NCBI RefSeq assembly: GCF_037126465.1
Contig: NC_088202.1
Location: forward strand, 78,782,160-78,846,159
Origin: Ornithodoros turicata
Taxonomy: Eukaryota; Arthropoda; Arachnida; Ixodida; Argasidae
Reading direction: 5' to 3'
Length of the DNA: 64,000 nt
In this document: one piece after another, positions 33,172 to 44,850 of the stretch
Layout: each line of letters starts with the position of its first letter
Numbering within the stretch: position 1 is the first letter of the stretch
Translations under genes and position numbers: made by a program
The notes under the pieces: model-generated
The model's database searches: none
What the model saw: the letters and a program-made list of their open reading frames with translations, nothing else
Told to the model about the DNA's origin: nothing

Positions 33172-34085
33172 CACTCGTCAACTCGGGCCCATTCAACTTC
33201 CACCTATGTGAGAACTGGTCGCCAAGAACGTTTGCCTACCTCGAGGAATTCTCGTGGCGGGACACAGGGCCTCCTTCGTGATTCTGCGTGTTTTGTTCTT
33301 TGTTTGTTTGTTTGTGTTTTGTTCCTGTGTGTTCTTTCGGCTGCTCATTCGATCGCATGTCAGGCTTCGCATCATTGGCGGGCGGGGAGTATGTTGTAAA
33401 AAGGACGAAGATCATCGGACATCGTTCACGCGCACATCTACCATTCAGTCCTGTATCGTTCTACGATCGGTCCGTTAAATCCTGCGCCTTTCAGACTCCG
33501 GTTTGCCATAGTTCTCAACAGAGGCCACTCCCTTTTGGTGTGTGCAGGCACACGGTAGAGATGGTATAGACGGTGAGGTGAGGTATAGAGGTGTCCTGTA
33601 TCCACTGGGCGCAAGAAATCAACACGTGAACATCAATGTCCAGGCCGTCCGGAAGCCTCGCTTAACTTTGGGCCTATGCCAAATACATTTGCAAAAAGGC
33701 AAATACATGTGCGCGGGACCAACTTTCTAAGACATTACCCTTAACAGTAAGGTGACTCAGCGAGTGCCGGGGCTGTGACCAAATTTCTGTCGCACGCATG
33801 CCTACTAATTTCAAGCAGCTCACTTTGCATGAATTTTTGAAGTAACGATCTTTTCCTTGTTTCCTCCTCTTTAGTTATAAAGAGGCGTCCCAAGTTTTTC
33901 CGGTTTCCCCGGAAGTTTGCTAGGTCCGGTTATCCGGAAATTCGTCATCCGGACGAAAAGGGACGACTCCCGAGGTGTTCGGATAGTCGAGACATGACTG
34001 TATTACGAAATAAGCTATCCGCTACACCTGTGTGCAGTTTACATGTATCACATGATGTAGACCGGTATAGTTTCCATCAATACAA

Positions 34086-35175
34086 TTCCTTGCTCCTAGG
34101 GCCTCTGACCTCCTCGTAGGTTCTCTGAGAAAGTTTAACAAGCGTAACACCCCAAACATTGTGTTACAGAAGGAATTTTCATTGCTAAAAGGAAGCTTTT
34201 TGCGTCACCTAGAGATTACACTGATGGATCAAAAACCAAGAATGGTGTAGCGTGCGCCATGGTTGCAGGGGAAACCACCGAAAGTTACTCATTAAACAGT
34301 ATCATGTCCATCTTCAGTGCAGAAATTTACGCCATAATCTTAGCGATGAACTTTATTCTTCAAAACCACTTCAGGGTGTCAGTGTGTACAGCGATTCTCT
34401 AAGTTGTGTACAAGTCGTGTGTGGCATCAACAGGACAAACAACCATTGGATTCAACGAGCGCGGTGCATGGTTTCTGCACTAATCAACAAAGGTTACAGG
34501 CTAACGTTCTGCGGGGTGCCAGATCACGTTGGCATACCCGGCCATGTAAGAGCTGATAGAGCTGCCGTGACAGCTCTAGGTGGCGATATCGATCTTTTTG
34601 AGACTCCTAGTCAAATCTACAGCCAGTTCTGAAAGCAGTCATAAACAAGCAATGGCAAATCGATTGGAAGTCCACAAAATACAGTAAGTTGGAACTCAAT
34701 AAGCCAAGCATTGGTAAATACACTCAGCACCTTCCAAACCGCTTCCAGGAAGTCTTGTACTCTCGTCTTAGAATAGGGCACACGTGGCTAACACATGGCT
34801 TTTTGTTGCGCAGAGAGGAGCCGCCTCAATGTCTACACTGTGACAGCTGTCCGTGGAGCACGCCCTTGCTTCGTGCTCGTAGTGCGAACACCACCGTCGT
34901 CGACATCTCCATTAGTTTTACCGTTATTAGATGCCACTTCACCCTGTCCTTTTGCTGGGTGACAAGCTACTCTTAGCATTTTCTCGTGTCTTCGCACAAG
35001 AACATCGAACAAGAAGAAAAACGCCAACTCATGATAATCTGTTTACCTGTTGGACTCATCAGGAGCTCATACATGTCTGGACAAAGTGGGTGGCAGCAGA
35101 ACCACCTCAATGCGCAAATATATTTATTCTCTTGCATAATTTGAAGAGCTAGTCATATTGCAATAAACAGGTTTA
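34086..35175 (+). pseudogene. Second LINE: RNase H and C-terminal part
   Basis: RNase H motifs in order: YTDGSKTKNG near 34210, FSAEIYAIILAMNF near 34315, then after a frameshift YSDSLSCVQVV near 34380, VPDHVGIPGHVRADRAAV near 34515. A C-terminal RLRIGHTWLTHGFLL and CLHCDSCPW (about 34760-34860) matches the zinc-finger end of I-like LINEs. AATAAA at 35162 could be the polyadenylation signal. Frameshifts and stops are present. It is the colinear continuation of the pieces at 17510 and 29347. Confidence 0.72.
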
Positions 35176-35329
35176 TTTAATCGCATTTTCATTTTGGGTT
35201 TAAATTGTTCCGAAGGAACACAGAACTGCGTTGAAAATGGAGTCCAATACAACCCTTCAAGAGCTGGCTACAGAGGATCATGTCCCTTTTTACATACACA
35301 GCTGAGTTTAAAATACTACATTGGCTTCG

Positions 35330-35502
35330 CACTATTCTACCGTGAAAGCTCTCTTGGCCTTTCTCAATACCATACGACTTCGATCCATATTGTGAAAGGG
35401 CTCATTATTTCATTCCCCGCATCACCACCAGCAATGGGGTGGAGTATCGCCCCTGGCTATGAAACTCTCCATTCATCATCTCACAATGAAGTTGTTGTTG
35501 TT
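35330..35502 (+). mobile_element. 3' end of the first LINE family (truncated copy)
   Basis: Encodes LLAFLNTIRLRSIL then a stop, parallel to LSTFLGTIGLRSLL at 15150-15190, followed by the same untranslated sequence (CAGCAATGGGGT, GAGTATCGCC) and a GTTGTTGTTGTT tail. Strong 5' truncation is normal for LINEs. Confidence 0.85.
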
Positions 35503-35629
35503 AAGGGCATGCACACACACGTGTCTGCTCCGAAAGGTGCATTTTCTGCTCCCAAGCACGATTTTGGTTTCCCCCAAGGGTGCTCCAAAACGAATTTGGC
35601 CAATCATATCCCTGCAGAAGGCATCTGGA

Positions 35630-35751
35630 GTGCCTGGAAGACAACTGAAGACGTCTGTAGTCACCTGAATTCATCTGAGGAGATCTGGAGTAACCCGGAG
35701 ACGTCTAGAGCCACCTGGGGTCACCTGAAGATGTTGGGAGTCACTTGAAGT
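35630..35751. repeat. 10-bp-unit satellite, left remnant of array B
   Basis: Same decamers as at 6893-8365 (GAAGACGTCT, GGAGTCACCT and variants). It is separated from the main array by an LTR element. Confidence 0.85.
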
Positions 35752-35779
35752 TGTAGAGGAACACCACCTCCTCTACATT

Positions 35780-35797
35780 TGGTGACCCGAACAACGA
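35780..35797 (+). other. Candidate primer-binding site
   Basis: TGGTGACCCGAACAACGA begins two bases after the LTR remnant. Position and the TGG start fit a tRNA primer site. Confidence 0.55.
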
Positions 35798-35802
35798 ACA
35801 CC

Positions 35803-36630
35803 ATGTTCGGCATAATTCGGCCAAGCACCATCCCAAATTACTGCAAGCCCACCTCCGAAGGTACGGTGCAACGTTCTACCGAGGAACCGCTAGGCGACGA
35901 CGTCAATTCACCGCGGCTCCACTCATCGCAACGCCCGACTGCGCCACACCATGGTCCTACCCACCTTACCCATCTACCCAGATCACGTCGCCATGGTCTC
36001 GCACTCTGCGTCACGTCGCCACACGCTTCACGATGGCACTCCTCGGGCTACCACCAGCGGCACCTTCCCGAGCATCACGCTCCTGTACCGGTCGCGGTAC
36101 GCCGCTGTCGACCGTGCCACCGCATGTGCTACGCCAGCGGCCAAGGAACCCTGCCCGCCTCGCCTTCCCACCTGGCTTTTGTGCAACATAGTGGCAGTCC
36201 AGTCCATCCAATTGCGTTCAAGGGGCACCGGGACCAACGTTCCACCGGGGACACGCACGGAGGCCACAGTGAGTTTTACTCCCGGTCTCCACGTGTTTCA
36301 CGATGGTCCTCCCCGGCACTCTCCGTGGTGACAACACTACGAGCTCAACGCTCACGAACCGGTCGCGGTTCTGTCGCCCCACTCTCTTATCACTTCGGCC
36401 TACATGCATGCTCTCCGCTTTGGCCCGCCCCTGGAACCCTCCCGGCCAGCTCTTGTCCGCACCGTTCAGCCCGCCACTGCTGCCCACTCATCAAAAGACG
36501 CAAGACCAGCCGTCCCTGTACTGCGTGTCGCCCGTCTTCCTCCTCTTCCTGTATCGACGCGGAATCTCAACCGCCAGCTCTACACCGCTCCGCGTCTGAG
36601 GGGGGGAGTGATGTGGCGGCCCGTGTGTGA
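35803..36630 (+). pseudogene. Residual coding frame of the deleted LTR element
   Basis: Open from ATG 35803 (MFGIIRPSTIPNYCKPTSEG) into the 3' LTR, 275 codons. The start just after the primer-binding site suits gag. The rest is Arg/Pro/Ser/His-rich with no capsid, zinc knuckle, protease or polymerase motif, so it is probably a gag start fused to the end of pol read partly out of frame. Not a functional protein on this evidence. Confidence 0.4.
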
Positions 36631-36782
36631 TGACGAAGACGTGCCTCTGCTGCCACGCGCTACGGCGCTGGCACGGCAGTTCTACCGGCACCGTCCTAGC
36701 GTGAGGCCACGACCATCTGCCCGCTGGGACATTCCATCATCGCCGGTCAGGACTCATGTAGAGGGACACCACCTCCTCTACA
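36609..36782 (+). repeat. 3' LTR of the deleted element
   Basis: Starts TG after the polypurine tract (GGGGGGAG) and ends CA. The last 26 bp contain an 8-bp inverted pair (TGTAGAGG/CCTCTACA) and match 35752-35777 with one change. Confidence 0.75.
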
Positions 36783-39700
36783 AAGTCACCTGAAGACGTC
36801 TGGAGTCACCTGAAATCATCTGAAGACGCCTGGAGGCACCAGCGGTCACCTGAAGACATCTGGAGTCACCCGAAATCAGTTGAAGACGTGTGGAGCCACC
36901 TGATGTTACCTGAAGGCGTCTGGGTTCCCCTGAAATCACCTCAAGTTGTCTGGAGTCACTTGAAGACATCCGAAGCCACCTGCAGTCACCTGAAGATGTC
37001 TGGAGTCAACTGAAGATGTCTGGAGCTCCGTGAAGTCACTCCAAGATGTCTGTGGTACCATGAATTCGTCCGAAGTAACCTGAAGACATCTGGACTCCCC
37101 TGAAGTAAACTAAGACATCTAGGCCACCTGAAGACGTCTGGAGTCACCTAAAGACGGCTGGACGCATCTGAAGACATGTGGAGTAACCTGAAATCACCTG
37201 AAGACGTCTGTACCACCTGGAGTCACTTGAAGACGTCTCTACTCATCTGAACACGTCTGAAGTCACCTGCAGTCACTTGAAATCACCTAAGTCAACTGAA
37301 GTCACGTGCAGTCGCCTGAAGACATCTGGAGCCACCTGAAGTCACTTGGAGATGTACCGGGTCAACTGAAGACGTCTGGAGTCACCTGAAGCCACCTGAA
37401 AACGTCTCCAGTCACCCCGAGACGTCTGCAGCCACCCGCGTCACGTGTCACTTGTAGACGTCTGGAGTAACCTGAAGAGATGTGGAGTCACCTGAAGTCA
37501 CATGAAGACATCTGAGGTAACCTGAAGAGATGTGGAGTCACCTGAAGACATCGGGAGTAACCTGAAGAGATGTGGAGTCACATGAAGGCGTGTCTGGTGT
37601 CACATAAAGTAAACTGAATGCGTTTAGAGTTCCCTGAAATCACCTGACGACGTCCTGAAATCACCTGAAGATGTCTGGAGTCCCATGAAAACAATGAAGA
37701 CGTCTGGAGTCCCATGAAAACAATGAAGACGTCTGGACTCACCTTGAGTTACCTGAAGACGGCTGAAGGCATCTGGAGTGACTCGAAGACACCTGAAGAC
37801 GTCTGAGTCTCCTGAATGCACCTGAGGAGTTCTGTAGTAACCTGAAGATGTCTGGAGCCGCCTGAGGTCACCTGAAGATGTCAGGAGTCACCTGAAGTCA
37901 CCTAAAGATGTCTGGAGTCACCTGCGGTCACCTGAAGATGTCTCGAGTCACCTGAAGTCACCTGAAGACTTGTGGAGCCACCTGAAGTAAGTTGAAGACG
38001 TCTGGAGCCACCTCAAATCACATGAAGACGTCTGGAGTAGCATGGAGACGTCTAAAGTAACCTGAGGACAGCTGGACTCCCTTGAAGTAAACTAAGGAGT
38101 CTAGAACCCTCAAGTCACCTGAAGACACCTGGAGTCACCTGAAGATGTCCAGAGTCACCTGACGACGTCTGAGACCAGCTGTGATCACCTGAAGACGTCT
38201 GGAGGCCCCCGAAGTCACCTGAAGACATGCTGGCCATTTGAAGACGTCTGGAGTTACCAAGAGTCAGGTGCTCCATACCAGAGAGTCAGGAGTCATACCA
38301 AGAGTCAGGTGCAAGCTTCATAGCTTGAAGACGTTACCCTCAAGACGTCTGGAGTCATCTGAAGACGTCTGGAGAGTCCCATGAAAACACCCGAAGACGT
38401 ATCGAATCACCTGAAGTTACCTGAAGGCGTCTGGAGCCACCTACTGTCGCCTCAAGACGTCTCGAATCACCTGAAATTACCTGAAGTCACCTGAAGACAT
38501 CTGTAGCCACCTGAAGTCAGTTGAAAACGTCTGTAGTGACCTGAAATCACATGAAGATGGCTGGAGTCGCATAAAGACGTTAAAGGTAACCTGAAGATAT
38601 CTGGAGCGACCTGAAGATGTCTGGAGTCATCTGAAGTATACCTGTAGACGGCTGGAGCCACCTGAAGACATCTGGAGTCTCCTGAAGTCACCTGAGGACG
38701 TGTTTACCACCTCACGTCACCTGAAGACGCCTGGAGTCACCTGGATGCACTTAAGGAGGTCTGGAGTAACCTGAAGACGTCTGGAGCAACCTGAGGTCAC
38801 CTGACGATGTCAAGAGTCACCTGAAGACGTCTGGAGCCACCTGCTGTCACCGGATGGCGTCTCAAATCACCTGGAGTTACCCGAAGTCACCTAAAGACTT
38901 CTAGGGTCAAGTCTTCTCAAGTCTTCTGGAGTGACCTGAAGACATCTGAAGTCACGTGCAGTCACCCGAAGACGGCTGGGTCACCTGAAATCACATGAAG
39001 ACATCTGGAGTGGCATAAAGACGTCTAAAGTAACCTGAAGACATCTCGAGCGACCTGAAGATGTCAGGAGTCATCTGAAGTCAATTGAAGTCACCTGAAG
39101 ACGACTGGAGTCGCCTGACGACGTGTGGAGTCACCTCAAGACGTCTGAAGTCACCTGAAGACGTCTGGAGCCACCTGAAGTCGACCGAAGTCACGTGCAG
39201 TGACCTGAAGACCTCTGAAGCCGCCTCAAGTCACCTGAACATGCATGAATCACCTAAAGACATTTAGTGTCACCTGAAGATGTGTCAAGTGACCTCAAGA
39301 CATTTGGACTCACCTGAATATGTATCAAGTGACCTCAAGACATTCGGAGTCTCCTGAAGTTATTTGAAGTCATATGGAGTCATCGGAAGCCACCTAAAGA
39401 AGTCAGGAGTCATCTGAAGACATCTGGAGTCTCCTGAAGTCACCCGAAGACGTGTGTACCACCTCAAGTCACCTGAAGATGTCTGGAGTCACATGAAATC
39501 ACCTGATGACATCTGGAGTCGTCTGAAATCACACGAAGACGTCTGGAGTCGCATGAAGACCTCTGAAGTAACCTGAACGCATCTGGAGCGACCTGAAGAT
39601 GTCTGGGGTCGCCTGAAGACATCTGGAGTCTCCTGAAGTCACCCGAAGGCGTCTGTACCTCCTCAAGTCACCTGAAGACGTCTGGAGTCACCTGGATGCA

Positions 39701-40010
39701 CTTGAGGAGGTCTAAAGTAACCTGAAGACAGTCTGGAGCCACCTGAGGTCACCTAACGATGTCAGGAGTCACCTGAAGTCACCTGAAGGCGTCTGAAGCC
39801 ACCTGCTGTCACCTGAAGACGTCTCGAATCACGTGAAGTTACCTGAAGGTGGTGAAGAGTAAAGTGAAGACGTCTGGAGTCACCTGAAGGCAGTTGAAGA
39901 CGTATGAATCAACGGAAGGCACCTGAAGATGTCTGGAGTCATCTGAAGGAAACCAGAGGACGGCTGGAGTCACCTGAGGTCACCCGAAGACATCCGAGGT
40001 CACCTAAGAT
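36783..40010. repeat. 10-bp-unit satellite, array B (3.2 kb)
   Basis: Decamers GAAGACGTCT, GGAGTCACCT and GAAGTCACCT in 20-30 bp composites, with many point variants and some local duplications (e.g. around 37670-37740). Open frames in it lack stops because of the repeat and are not genes. Confidence 0.9.
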
Positions 40011-41695
40011 AGAAACATCATTTTGAGGTCATGTGACATTCTTACATGTCGTTTTAGTGCTTGCCGACATAAAGCCAAGAGATAAACGTATTTTGCCACC
40101 AAGGGTAAACTGTATGGGCCAAGGGTAAACTGTATGGTGCTCCTTCCGCGACATCCCTTTTCTCTTTGGTTTGATGCATCGCATTCACTCAGTGCGTCGT
40201 ACGCGGGGTCGTCATCACATCTTCGGAAATGGTCAACAGTACGAGGCCTCATGTGCAAAACTGCGTGTTTTAGTGCGAGATTATAGCATAAAAATAATTG
40301 CCGCGGTGGAAATACATCTAAAATGGCGCCCAGAAACAGCAAATGCGTTTGTTTACGACCCGCCGATTACGGGCGCGGCCTCCTTTAATGTTACGTGTAC
40401 GTTGACGTTTGCAGTGACGTGTGACCAGGACCTGTCCAGAATGCATTACGTCCGCCCATCACGCCGTTGTCTATGAAGCAATAGAGCGGATGCCACCTCT
40501 ATGCTCTTCGAGTTCACTGTACTACAGCTGCTCGTATAGTCTTCCAACGGGTGTCGGAAAGTGGAGACCGGGAAACCGGGGAGATATACCCACTGTTAGG
40601 AGACAAGGGCCAGAGCATGCGGTGACGTCACCTACACTTGCAGAATACAAAACTATGAAGCGTTGTGGGTTCTTTTGATAATTCGTCGAAGCGCGTAACG
40701 TTCACTGACGCCATGGATATTTTTCGTTTTGAACCTTTGAGGAAGCTTGATTTATAATACGAAATTAAATATCTTTTTTTTTCTAGTTCGTAGGCAGCGC
40801 GAGCGTACTGTCCCTTAGAGATGAAAAAGCCAGCTTCCCATTTTCCCGTGGACGCCGCCAGATTGAAAGCGCAGCGCCCTGTAGCCGGGGGAGCACGTCT
40901 TTACCGCACAAGCCAGAGAGAAGGAAAACACTCGGGCCGTATGCTTCATCCCTGGTACCGCTTTCCTGCTTGCTGGAGTGTGCTGGGTGCGAAATGCTGG
41001 GTATGAGGCTGGCTGGAAGAGGGTGTATACATGCACGTGCTTTATTCATGGTTGCCTTTCGAGGATCACAAACTTCTCGACATACTTCACGGTTTTTCGC
41101 TGTCAAGTACTTCATTTCAGCAAACGTAACGTAAAACGTGCCTTTAATCCTGTCAGGGCGGGTCTTACGCAGCGCCATTTCGGGCACAAGCGGCCACAGA
41201 TCCAAACACTAGGGAGTTTCATCAGCGGGTTCTGCGTGGTCTTTCGTATAGTGCCAAGAGGAGCTATAAAACATGTAGGAAAACAAAAGGAAAAGCGGTG
41301 CATCTCGCCGAACAAGTGCGAACAACTCCAGACCATGTATTTCAAAGTGCCGCGTCGTCCGCTAAACTGTTTCTGCTAAATGTTTCTGCTCGCTCGCGCC
41401 ACTTGGCCCGCAGAAACTGCCCTGAAGAAACGCACAAATAATAAGCTTGTAGGTGTTTTGGCAGTTCAGCGACCTGCAGTGACGTAGCCACGGGATGGCC
41501 GGGGGGGGGGGGGCAAGGAGGGCCTCGAGCCCCCACAACCTGCCACAGGGCCACCCACGCACACCGAGGAGAAAAAATAGTATATATGGGGGAGGGGGGT
41601 CCATCGTTACGATCGGAAAGTTTCTTACAGTTACCGCCGTCTATCTAAGCAGCATGCTTGAATACTTTTGAAACCACGAGCTTTTCGAGCTGTAC
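40011..41695. other. No gene recognised
   Basis: Mixed sequence after the satellite. A G-run at about 41503-41515 lies in a GTGACGTAGCCA context that resembles the end of a common MITE type, but no partner end was found. Short frames on both strands have no motif. Confidence 0.5.
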
Positions 41696-42739
41696 TTAAA
41701 GGGTCTCTGACCAGAAGCTGGAGAGCCTTTTCCGCAGTGGCTACCGATAGAATACACAAAAGCAACTTCATATACGAAAATTCATGCCTCAACACCTCGT
41801 AGTTTTCGTAAACTCGAATTTTGAACATCGCGGTTCACGCCGACGCTGGCACACCTAGCGTCAAACCAAGAAAACGTACGCATATATAGAAAACTCATCT
41901 GGTCATCCCACTGGGATGACGTCAATCGCCCATGCAATCAGCGCGCAGAATGCCGTCACGTGATCGAGCACTACAACAACAACTTTCAGCAAGAACCAAC
42001 ATTTTTACGCCGATATACTGTTGTCACAATGTCTGGAAATAAAAAATATGTATATACTTCGAAATCTACGACCTGTTTTATAACTGCGATAATCCAATTA
42101 GCGACTTCCGTGGAGAGAGGAGCTACGAGGCTACGAGCTACGACGACTTCCGGGATCCAGCGCGCTATTTCACTGCGTTAGCGTAGTGTGTGTATTTCCA
42201 AGTTTTCTTTATTTATATCTTTTGGAACAACGACCAATTTATCGAGGTACAGCCCTTACTTCATTTGACGTGCCTCAGTTGTGTCATGAAAGCGAGATTT
42301 CTCGGCGGGCATTCAGTTCCATACTGCTCGTTCAACCGCAGCGGCAGGATAATACCGCGGCGGATTTTGCCAATCGTATTTGAAGAATGCAGACTATGAG
42401 ACGGACCCCTCAGTTTGAGTACAAAGAACCACCGCCTACAGCAGTCCGCAGTGCTTTCCTTGAATCGATATTCCAAGACTGTTACATCTGGACATGACGA
42501 GGTTAGTGTCTTCTGTATAATTTATACAGTGATTACTCTCCTTGTGAGAATTACGTTGTGGCATGCAGATGTTAGGAGACCATTTACGCAACAAAGAAAA
42601 ATACGGATTAAAGCAAATTGAAGTTTACGCACTAAATCAAAAGATTACTGTACAATTCTGAGTGTTGTTGAATGGAGCCATGCGAATGCAGTAAGCAACA
42701 TTCACAGTACGTAAAATGAAGCTGTGTATTCAGCATCTA

Positions 42740-42841
42740 GATGTAACATTATAATTGTCACAGCAGTGTGCACCAATGTAGTTCATGATTTCCTTGGACA
42801 AGATGTGGAACCAAATGTTGGAAATACAAGGCAGGGATCAG
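42740..42841 (+). other. Possible exon of unknown transcript
   Basis: An acceptor-like CACAGCAG near 42767 and a donor-like CAG/GTACAA near 42841 bound an open stretch (CTNVVHDFLGQDVEPNVGNT). A similar bounded stretch is at about 43602-43676 (TTAG...TCAG/GTACGG). No known domain; they could belong to a gene carried by the TTAA-flanked segment or be chance. Confidence 0.2.
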
Positions 42842-42928
42842 GTACAAGTTTTCTTCTATTTGTTTTCCTTATAATATGCAGCATACTGCACATAGTAAAG
42901 AAGGGTTCTGGATTCTAAACCAACGCAG

Positions 42929-43450
42929 TTGAAATCCTTAGTTTACCCCAAGCTGTACTATTGTTGTCTAATCTGGGGAAGCACCACAGAGGGCAACTAC
43001 GATAAAATTGCAGTGCACAAAAAAAAAGAAAGAAAGAATTCCTGGTATACGACAACCATGTCTACAGGTTGTCTACAGGTGAAACGTGCTGGACCCTCGT
43101 TGCAAAGAGGCCCAGCAGGGGTGCCACTACAATCCATCCATCCAGCCCCTCAGCTTCTTCAAGACATGCAAAATACAGTAGACAAAGCGTTCACTTGGAA
43201 ATCAGACATTTACACAAAATTGCCTTGCAAATTCAGGATCTTTTAGCGCCATCCCAAACACTTGCCATTACGGTATGAAATCTATCACTGTACCACCTTA
43301 CAAGGTTCCACTGCTACGGACCAACTACAGAAATCAGCAGAAACTGTTCCTCTTCCGAACAATTTTTTTTCAGCTGATTGGAAATGGCCTTCCTGTGTCC
43401 AGTTTCAAAACAGAGTTACACAAACTTGTTGAAGTGTTATTAGAGACAGT
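42929..43450 (+). pseudogene. LINE reverse transcriptase C-terminal relic
   Basis: SLVYPKLYYCCLIWGSTTEG resembles the segment after the catalytic core of CR1/RTE-type reverse transcriptases, and VPLLRTNYRNQQKLFLFR with FFQLIGNGLPVSSFKTEL (about 43290-43420) resembles their C-terminal end. Frame changes between the two parts. Assignment is by pattern only. Confidence 0.45.
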
Positions 43451-44239
43451 CCACTCTGTTATGTTTTTTTTTTTTTGTGTGTGTGAAAATGTGGACAGCT
43501 CGGTGCAATTGTGTATTTTATTTATGTGGTTGTGATTTGCAGTATGCTCGTAGTAGTAATATCTCAGTTATCGCATTTATATGGCTTTTTTAACAATGTT
43601 AGGGCGATGACTTCATGGAAGTGGAAGGAACAGGAGAGGAAGACATCTGGCAATGGTCATGACAGTTGTCCGTCAGGTACGGGACCAATTCCTTTTATAA
43701 ATGTGGTATACAGCGTGAAGTTGTTACTAACCAAAAGTTTTTTGTTCCCTTTAAAGGAATCTACAGGTGGTGAGCACGCGTAAGGAATTGACATATCTCA
43801 ATACAACTTAGACCTGCCTGTTGAACATGAGATGTGTGACTCCACTTACACACACAAGCTTCTGCAGGTTCGATGCATGTATATTTTGAAACATGAAAGA
43901 CAGAGTGCTAAAAATATATCTGAGGTGAAAAATTGAGCAGTTCACTGCAGTAATTCTATCGATTTATTTTCAGCATTTTGGGAAAAATATAGTGATGGCA
44001 AGATTACCTGTGCTGTACTGCCAGACCATCTGCTGTTGGAGTTCCATGTCCCAGTTATTATATATAATATCTGTTTGAGGTTATTACATATTTATTATGC
44101 AAGTTTTGTGCCTGTGAGTTCCTGTAAATGTGCTCTGCGGTGATCATACTGGACAGAGAGCTATGCCTGTATAATAACAGTGACTAATGTTCTCCTGCCC
44201 ATAAACCTATTCCTAGGGTACATCTGCACTCTTGGAAGC

Positions 44240-44342
44240 CACTGGAGAGGCATGTTAGCTTAGCTGAATTGGTAAGGGCCCTGGATCGGTAATACAGAAG
44301 ATGTGGGTTCAAGTCCTACTACTAGCTAACCTTTCCAGTGAC
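44240..44342 (+). tRNA. tRNA-like sequence (SINE head or pseudo-tRNA) within an inverted repeat
   Basis: 44254-44330 resembles a tRNA: an A-box-like TAGCTTAGCTGAATTGG, a B box GGTTCAAGTCC with a regular 5-bp stem and 7-base loop, and outer strands GTTAGCT / AGCTAAC that pair. Extra bases lie between the T stem and the 3' strand, and the anticodon arm is imperfect, so it is not a working tRNA gene. CACTGGAGAGG before and CCTTTCCAGTG after extend the inverted pairing. Confidence 0.45.
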
Positions 44343-44394
44343 TGCCTTCTTTCATCGTTCATTTCTTAGGCACTTGATGCTTTGTATGTATTTG

Positions 44395-44850
44395 CCTTTT
44401 CTATGTGTTCCAGTCTCAGAACATCAACTGCCATGTTCAAAAGAAGTGGAATATGCCTCTGCAATCTGGAACCCATCCCAACATCTCTTAATCGACAAAG
44501 TAGAATTTGTACAGAACCGCACGGTTTGTTGCTCGTGATTATCATCCTGTTTCCAGCGTCTCAGCCATTAAAGCCAAACTCTTTCTTACTCCTTTGATTA
44601 CCAGATGAAAGGTATCAGGCCTGGCATTCTTTCATAAGTTGTATTACAGTCACACTCCTCCCCACCCCACTTACTGTGAATATCCTCACAAGTTACTTCC
44701 AAGACTTGATGACTCGCACAAAGTACTTGCTCCACCTACACAAACAAAAAAATTCCTCTACTCTCCGCACCAGCTGATGGTGTCAAACACCTGCCCACAT
44801 AGCATCAGAACAAAATGTATCGTCATTTATTTCCAAGTGCTATGATCGTT
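44395..44850 (+). pseudogene. CR1-like LINE reverse transcriptase tail
   Basis: EVEYASAIWNPSQHLLIDKV followed by EFVQNRTVC is the well-known post-catalytic segment of CR1-like elements (compare LIDALESVQRRAVRFIFGNY at about 51694-51753). It continues with frame changes to about 44800 (e.g. YYSHTPPHP). Confidence 0.55.

Larger units (their letters stand above)
30895..34085. other. Composite insertion (~3.2 kb) in the second LINE
   Basis: Separates the reverse transcriptase from the RNase H part of the LINE. It starts GGGTCGGATTCACAAACGCGAT. A related GCGATTCACAAAGC follows about 90 bp later, giving a CG-rich palindromic start. It contains the second copy of the 125-bp repeat, a GACATAGACA microsatellite (about 32245-32272), and unrecognised frames (30886-31080, 31098-31301, 31779-32177). 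No transposase motif is identifiable, so this may be several non-autonomous pieces. The 33172-34085 part shows nothing recognisable. Confidence 0.45.
35752..36782 (+). mobile_element. Deleted LTR retrotransposon inside the satellite
   Basis: The 3' LTR is 36609-36782 (TGATGTGGCG...CCTCTACA, 174 bp), preceded by a G-rich polypurine tract. The left end keeps only the last 26 bp of an LTR (35752-35777, TGTAGAGG...CCTCTACA), followed at once by a primer-binding-site-like TGGTGACCCGAACAACGA. The interior is only about 830 bp, so most of pol is missing. AAGT flanks both outer ends, but AAGT is common in this satellite. Confidence 0.75.

Noticed and set aside
35459..35748. Open frames running from the LINE tail into the satellite
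   Set aside because: They join unrelated repeats and have no motif.
36011..36487. Minus-strand open frames inside the deleted LTR element
   Set aside because: Shadows of a GC-rich coding strand with no recognisable motif.
36783..40010. Regular short repeats resembling a CRISPR array or a repeat-protein gene
   Set aside because: No unique spacers of constant length, eukaryotic context, and the units are diverged decamers of a satellite.
41478..41600. GTGACGTAGCCA plus G run as a MITE, and a similar GGCTACGCCATT near 47084
   Set aside because: Only single ends were found; no matching terminal repeat or target duplication at either place.
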